Translations under genes and position numbers: made by a program
Part shown: positions 7,277-11,333 of the stretch, piece by piece
Numbering within the stretch: position 1 is the first letter of the stretch
Layout: the number at the start of each line of letters is the position of its first letter
Source: Smittium culicis
Lineage: Eukaryota; Kickxellomycota; Harpellomycetes; Harpellales; Legeriomycetaceae
Reading direction: 5' to 3'
Length of the DNA: 11,333 bases
Assembly: GCA_001970855.1 (NCBI GenBank)
Contig: LSSN01005656.1
Coordinates: 1 to 11,333, forward strand
Notes under the pieces: model-generated
Seen by the model: only the letters and a program-made list of their open reading frames with translations
Database searches by the model: none
Told to the model about the DNA's origin: nothing

Positions 7277-8378
7277 CTTTTATGGTATACCAGAGACTTC
7301 CGTCTTGACGGTTATCTTTTAATGCTCTACATTTTAAATCCAAAGGTCTTCCTAATATTACAGATTCCTTTATTGAATTGCTGACGAAAATAGGAACTTT
7401 GACTCTGCACCTCTCAACAATAACGAAACAATTTTCAACAACTCCTAACAGACTACTAACTCCTGAATTCGCATCTTTCATCTGCCACTTAATATTTGTG
7501 TTAAGATTAGCCCTCCCCAAGGATTCAAGGGAATTATAAACTGCAGATGACATTATATTTATTTCGCTTCCTTCATCAAGAAGAATTTCTACTTCAGCGC
7601 CTTGAATAACTCCTATCTTTCTTCCAGATCCAACAGAGAGATAAGCTCTTTTCCAATCTTCTAGTTTTTGATTAATCGAGTTGTTAATGTTGCTAACTTT
7701 ATCTATTCTTTTTACTTTAAACTCATCATTTAAGGACTTTCTGATTAGGGGTGATACAGATGCCAATTCTTCAAGTGTCATTTCTATTTTTAGTTCTTTA
7801 CACTTTTTTACTAGATTGCTAGATAAATTTTTATTAACTATATTTGCTTTCATTTTGTAACCAATTTTATCAAATTCATTAATCTCAATCAATTCGTCTT
7901 CTTGATTCTTGATTTTGTTTATTCTGTCTATTAAAGGAACATATTCTAAACTCCTTGAGTCTATTACGGATAAATCAATTTTCTGCTTCTTATTTGATAG
8001 ATTTTCATCGATTCTTATAACATCATTTGACGTTCTTTTTGTAGCCAATAGATCGATGATATTTTTGAAATTTTTACATGAAATAACTTCACAGTTATCA
8101 TCTTGTAGGCCCTCATATAAATTCTCCTCTATGCCTTCATTATCTTCCTTTTCTTCTTTCTTAGTAAGATTGACTGATATTGATCTCAACGAAACTTTAT
8201 TAAAAACCCTAGACTTTATTCCTCCTTTCCCCCAATTTGGTGGTATCTCTTTTCCTTGAGGATCTGTAGTCATTCCTCTTTCACCTATTTTCACGATTCC
8301 CAATTCTAAATCCTTATCTAGTTGAGAACAATCACGTTTATAATGACCTCCGTCACAATATATACAGGTTACAGAGCT
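7236..8378 (-). pseudogene. pol: Zinc knuckle and aspartic protease region
   Basis: Directly after the amber codon closing gag, in the same frame, comes CIYCDGGHYKRDC (codons 8366 to 8328), a nucleocapsid-type knuckle spaced C-x2-C-x3-H-x4-C, one residue shorter than the usual CCHC. NWGKGGIK follows, as in fungal Ty3/gypsy proteins, then a long charged linker of about 190 residues. The retropepsin is in the last third: ILLDEGSEINIMS holds the catalytic Asp (codon 7575-7577), but with D-E-G where D-T-G or D-S-G is usual, and ESVILGRP is the second conserved protease motif. The frame runs off register after DEFDGG at a G6 run and ends at 7236. The TTG at 8303 is not a true start, since the knuckle lies before it. 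Protease identity is secure; its activity with D-E-G is uncertain. Confidence 0.85.
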
Positions 8379-9152
8379 CTAATTCCGAAAGTTAATTACT
8401 CTTGGCTTCAGTGATTGTTCTTCGATATTCCTTTTATACAAAAGGGTAAGTGAGCTCATTTCTTTGATTAAATTTTTCATATCACTTTCATATTCACCAG
8501 AGTTCGAATCTTTGGATTTATTCTTTACGGCTGATTCTTTAAAAGCAGAATTTTCATTAGTTCTAATTTTCAACAACTGATTTTTTGCTAAACAGAGCTC
8601 GGAAAAAATCTTGAGTAAGCTTTCATAATCTAAAAGCTTTTTATTTCTATAGATTCGTTCTTCTTTTAAGCTAATTAGGCTAGACGGCAAGGATTTAATA
8701 AACATTGTGGCTTTCTGGCGTTTGCTAAGTTCATATCTTTTCTCAACCTTTTTGGCTTCAAACTCGAACTCCTCTACAAACGAAAAAAAATCCTCCACAG
8801 TTTTTCCTTTGATAACCAGCTTATTAAGGGGCTCCAAAGGATCATCCGGTATCACTTCTTCGAATTTTCTCTTTAGCATCTCTTTAAAAGCGATCCAATC
8901 TCTATTCTCATAGCTGATCGTTTTCTTTATACTTGATTGAATTTCTTTACTACAATAAAAAGGAAATAGAAGCGTACGTTCTCTATCGCTATTTTTAGAA
9001 GATATAAGATCAAAAACTTCCAGAAACTCTTCAATGCGCTCACCATTAAAAACGGGTGAATTCCGTTCTCCTGGAGTCAACTTCGGCATGGACCCTCGTA
9101 AAACGGTGCCATTATCAACTTTATTAAGCACTTCCGTATTCTCATCCTCCAT
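8379..9152 (-). CDS. gag: Gag (capsid-like protein), closed by an amber codon
   Basis: A 257-aa protein from ATG 9152 to TAG 8379-8381, starting 66 nt inside the 5' LTR and just past the primer-binding site, as expected for gag. The motif VFNGERIEEFLEVFDL near residues 33-48 and the helical, charged body (WIAFKEMLKRKFEE, TVEDFFSFVEEFEFEAKKVEKR, KRQKATMFIKSLP) resemble the capsid region of fungal Ty3/gypsy Gag. The C-terminal 60 residues are K/S/N-rich and probably disordered. It has no zinc knuckle of its own: the knuckle is encoded in the same frame about 15 nt after the TAG. Gag without its nucleocapsid finger would assemble poorly with RNA, so the TAG is more likely a nonsense mutation than a normal Gag terminus. 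Translational readthrough is the alternative. Confidence 0.85.
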   Translation of the reverse strand: MEDENTEVLNKVDNGTVLRGSMPKLTPGERNSPVFNGERIEEFLEVFDLISSKNSDRERTLLFPFYCSKEIQSSIKKTISYENRDWIAFKEMLKRKFEEVIPDDPLEPLNKLVIKGKTVEDFFSFVEEFEFEAKKVEKRYELSKRQKATMFIKSLPSSLISLKEERIYRNKKLLDYESLLKIFSELCLAKNQLLKIRTNENSAFKESAVKNKSKDSNSGEYESDMKNLIKEMSSLTLLYKRNIEEQSLKPRVINFRN

Positions 9153-9194
9153 AGTAAAATTTTATACTTAAAAGGTTTTAGATACGAGTTAATA

Positions 9195-9214
9195 GATTCC
9201 CGGTTAGGCCCCCA
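9195..9214 (-). other. Primer-binding site, tRNA-Pro-like
   Basis: Four bases inside the 5' LTR the minus strand reads TGGGGGCCTAACCGGG. The plus strand here therefore reads like a tRNA 3' end: GATT, CCCGG (T stem), TTAGGCC (acceptor strand), C (position 73), CCA. A C at position 73 with CCCGG in the T stem is typical of eukaryotic tRNA-Pro, so that is the best guess for the primer. No matching tRNA gene lies in the window to confirm it. Confidence 0.75.
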
Positions 9215-9218
9215 ATTA

Positions 9219-9525
9219 TGTCGGAGAATTCCCTTTTTTCCACCTAGCTTTTGTGTATATTATAGTTTTTTCACTAGGGATTTTTATTTTGGGTTCGATT
9301 ATTAATAAACAAACTGATAATGTTATTATAAGATAATTATAATGTTGTTGTTTTATTATGGTATTATCCTCCTCTATTTATAGAGGTTTTTCTTACAGTT
9401 TATATAAGAATATTAAAATATATATATAAATATAGTGATTAAAATAAAATATAGATTTACTTCACTGTTTCTTTGTAGTTTAAAGATATACTTATCTTTC
9501 TTTGTCGTGATATTGATCTGCGACA
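9219..9525 (-). repeat. 5' LTR (307 bp)
   Basis: The same TGTCG...CGACA ends as the 3' LTR. It lacks the 134-nt U3 block present there; the junction is at 9459/9460, at an ATTTA that occurs at both edges of the block in the other LTR. It drives the element leftward on the minus strand into gag. Identity to the other LTR over the shared part is 5 substitutions plus one 1-nt gap in about 307 positions. Confidence 0.95.
9371..9386 (-). promoter_or_regulatory. Candidate LTR TATA box in a near-palindrome
   Basis: On the minus strand the sequence reads CCTCTATAAATAGAGG, with TATAAATA at 9382-9375 and 6-bp arms CCTCTA/TAGAGG. It is the best TATA-box match in the LTR and is conserved unchanged in the other LTR (3853-3868). 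It would place the transcript start roughly 25-35 nt further left. Symmetry lets the site read as TATTTATA on the plus strand as well. Confidence 0.5.
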
Positions 9526-11251
9526 TATATAAAATTTTTATTAGAATAAATTAAAAAATAATAACCTCAAATTAAAATCTTAAATATAAATGAGTGATTA
9601 ATTAATAAATGAAATCGTATCTACAAAATCTGACGTGCCATGCGCCACCAATAAGCAAAAAATAAGAACTTTAGGTACCCCAAACATCTGATAACTCATC
9701 AACTTATATATAATATATGCTATATTATGCTTTTTTTTAAAATATTCATGTAGATTGATTTTATAGCAAATTATTTTGTATAATTTAATTTTTATTAGAC
9801 ATTTTAAAGTTTATCTATTGATTTGAATTATATTAAATTAAATATTTATCAATATGTTTTATAAAAATTAAAATCTTTGTAATAATAATTTGATCATTTT
9901 AAAAAATTTCTATATTATTACATCAAATTTAATTATTGTACATTATTTTAGCTATTGTAATTCATTTTTAATTTATGTTTTTAATTTTTTTTTAGATAAA
10001 ATTATGCATATTTTTGTAATAAATATTCAAAGATATCGAAGTATTCGAATATAGTTTTGGGGCTGTATAAACTTTCCAATGTATCACAATTAAAATTTGA
10101 ATGCTTTTTTATTTATTTGCCTTAATTTAATTCATTATACTATAATATTACTAGTTTATTTTATTTTCTATATATTTTATTAAATTATAGTTGAGAGTTG
10201 TGAAAATTTTTATATTTTATTTTACTAATATTTGAACCTTTTTTTTTAGGATAATATTTAATAAATTAAAAAATAGTCGGGTTTTATATTATTCCAAAAA
10301 AAACATAATATTAATAAAAAATATTTATAAATTAATATAATCTATAGTACTTTTCATTAAATTTTTTTAGGTTTATTATATTTAAAGTGCCATAGTTTAA
10401 TTTTTAAGTGTGTATTCCTATGAATACTCTGTAATACAAAAGACATTTTTGATACGAATTTGGATGAATAAAAAAATGCGAGAAATGTATAGCCATTGTT
10501 GGCACGTTTGGGAATTAAATGAAAAATTTTGATCTATGTCAGTCACATTGCAGATTTGTCTTGGCTGTAGTTTTAGATTGAAAAAATTATAAAATTTCAG
10601 GGTGTAGTATTTGCTGAATACTGAATTTTAACATTACATTATAATTTTTTCGTTATAAATTATTTATTTGCAAAATAATTAGTTATGATATTTTTATTTT
10701 AATAATTTTCAAATTCAAAAAATTTTTTATTATTATTTTCTTGGTTAGATAATCAAATAGCCTTTAAAATTTTTTTTTGTAAATAATAAACCATTTATCT
10801 AGAGTGCTATAATAATATAAATATAAATATCAAATATTAATAAACATAAAATTTTGTATTCGTGCCAAAGTTTAGAATCACATCAGATAAATTATTTTTA
10901 CTAGTTGTAAAAAGGCATGAAATTTAGTTTTAATTAGTTTTAATTCTGCTTTATTATTTTTATAAACCTTTTTTTCATAAACATGCTTTATTAATGAGTG
11001 TAATTAAAATGATAAAATTTTTTTATAAAATACAAAAATCAATATTTTCAGCTTTAATTGACATTTTAAAATCTTTTAACGAATCAGTTATTAGGTATTT
11101 TTAGTAAGTTTATTGAAAAAGTAAAAGCTAAGAGAAGAGAGAGAGATTCAAATGGAATCTCATAAACTACACTATTTATACTAAAATCAAAGCTGTGTAA
11201 AATATATTGTTATTTAGTTATTGGCTATTGCTGAAATGACGTAATGTCATT
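9526..11251. other. A+T-rich spacer right of the retrotransposon
   Basis: About 1.7 kb with very low G+C and no gene I can support. It starts TATATAAAAT; TATA at 9526-9529 also precedes the left LTR (3697-3700) and may be the target duplication. Exceptions to the monotony are a small G+C-richer island at 9598-9699, a plus-strand open run at 10401-10529 ending in TGA and continuing in frame to 10592, a GA-rich stretch at 11130-11146, and a 7-bp hairpin GAGATTC/GAATCTC at 11143-11161. Confidence 0.5.
9598..9699 (-). CDS. Possible small ORF, 33 aa, in a G+C island
   Basis: ATG at 9699 to TAA at 9598-9600. The peptide starts MSYQMFGVPK, has a short hydrophobic core (VLIFCLLV) and ends with AHGTSDFVDT and a few more residues. 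It coincides with the only G+C-richer patch in this spacer, which is what draws attention. It could be a fragment of a former gene or a small hydrophobic peptide. A frame this short proves little, and the opposite strand also has an 18-codon ATG frame at 9609. No family is recognised. Confidence 0.2.
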   Translation of the reverse strand: MSYQMFGVPKVLIFCLLVAHGTSDFVDTISFIN

Positions 11252-11262
11252 TCAGCCAATAG
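11225..11262. repeat. Strong inverted repeat (hairpin)
   Basis: CTATTGCTGAAATGAC (11225-11240) pairs with GTCATTTCAGCCAATAG (11246-11262) around a 5-nt loop GTAAT, with a single unpaired base. The inner 11 bp are perfect. CCAATAG recurs at 11298-11304. It overlaps the stop codon of the proposed minus-strand gene end, so it could form a stem-loop at that mRNA's 3' end. Alternatively it could be the fold-back end of another mobile element. Confidence 0.6.
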
Positions 11263-11333
11263 AATTACTGCTAGTCATTACTTCCTGTTCTACTTGTCCA
11301 ATAGCATCGCAAGATATATCATTCAACAGCTGG
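11252..11333 (-). CDS. Possible C-terminal end of a gene cut by the window edge
   Basis: From the right edge one minus-strand frame is open for 26 codons to TGA at 11252-11254. The peptide is soluble and acidic, with QLLNDISCDAIGQVEQEV followed by a Ser/Asn-rich tail ending SIG. Composition jumps here (22 G+C in the last 53 bases) and falls sharply after the stop, as expected at the end of a gene in such a genome. One plus-strand frame is also open to the edge, but it has no ATG and encodes a less natural hydrophobic string. No family can be assigned from 26 residues. Confidence 0.35.
   Translation of the reverse strand, partial: QLLNDISCDAIGQVEQEVMTSSNSIG

Larger units (their letters stand above)
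3701..9525 (-). mobile_element. Ty3/gypsy LTR retrotransposon, degraded copy (5,825 bp)
   Basis: Two LTRs with TGTCG...CGACA ends enclose, on the minus strand, a primer-binding site, gag, zinc knuckle, protease, reverse transcriptase, RNase H, integrase and polypurine tract. The order PR-RT-RH-IN defines Ty3/gypsy and separates it from Ty1/copia, where integrase precedes RT. Coding is broken by stops at 8379-8381, 6064-6066, 5377-5379, 4694-4696 and 4256-4258, and by frame changes at the G6 run 7260-7265, the A11 run 6655-6665 and the A4 run 5032-5035 (minus-strand bases). Both LTR junctions carry TATA, a possible 4-bp target duplication. The LTRs are about 98% alike outside one large gap, so the insertion is fairly young. 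The copy is unlikely to make its own full Gag-Pol but keeps the sites needed to be mobilised by an intact relative. Confidence 0.95.

Noticed and set aside
7909..8259. Plus-strand open frame of 116 codons
   Set aside because: It is the antisense shadow of the long linker between zinc knuckle and protease, and has no motif of its own.
4256..8381. Reassigned stop codons (TAA/TAG read as an amino acid)
   Set aside because: Only five such codons occur in about 1,680 while CAA and CAG are used freely for Gln, and three frame changes accompany them, so decay of the copy is simpler.
8707..8913. Plus-strand open frame of 68 codons
   Set aside because: It is antisense to gag. Ser/Phe-rich sequence is what the complement of Lys/Glu-rich gag codons would give.
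10401..10592. Plus-strand open run interrupted by one TGA at 10530-10532
   Set aside because: It looks somewhat protein-like on both sides of the TGA, but each half is short and no family is recognisable. Nothing supports TGA being read as an amino acid here.

Overview
The window is very A+T-rich eukaryotic DNA holding one Ty3/gypsy-type LTR retrotransposon on the minus strand (3701-9525). Composition is strongly two-toned: an outer line such as 9781-9840 has 6 G+C in 60, while a line inside pol (6421-6480) has 25 in 60. There are no bacterial operons, ribosome binding sites or CRISPR arrays. The fungal-like pol motifs (D-E-G protease, F-L-D-D reverse transcriptase, GPY integrase tail, no chromodomain) and the composition suggest a microsporidian or another A+T-rich fungus-like genome. 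That assignment is inference; no host gene here proves it.

Layout: 3-316 is the possible end of a host membrane-protein gene entering from the left, with a frame change at a T14 run. 317-898 is A+T-rich spacer. 899-1171 is an ATG-started orphan ORF of 90 aa. 1172-3700 is about 2.5 kb without a convincing gene, containing a few hairpins and palindromes. 3701-9525 is the retrotransposon. 9526-11251 is A+T-rich spacer with one small G+C island (9598-9699). 11252-11333 is probably the last 26 codons of a minus-strand gene entering from the right, whose stop lies in a strong hairpin.

The element reads from right to left: 5' LTR (9219-9525), a primer-binding site resembling the 3' end of a tRNA-Pro (9195-9214), gag (from 9152), a zinc knuckle, protease, reverse transcriptase, RNase H, integrase, polypurine tract (4143-4150) and 3' LTR (3701-4142). 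The layout implies one continuous gag-pol frame of about 1,680 codons that ends 34 nt inside the 3' LTR. In this copy that frame is broken by five in-frame stops (two TAG, three TAA) and three frame changes at or near homopolymer runs, so the copy looks non-autonomous although nearly every catalytic residue is visible. Outside one 134-nt block found only in the 3' LTR, the LTRs differ by 5 substitutions and one 1-nt gap over about 307 positions, which points to a fairly recent insertion.

No new multi-gene system is evident. The points most worth a second look are the D-E-G protease, the short zinc knuckle cut off from Gag by an amber codon, the pol end running through the polypurine tract into the LTR, the unequal LTRs, and the stop-codon hairpin at the right edge.
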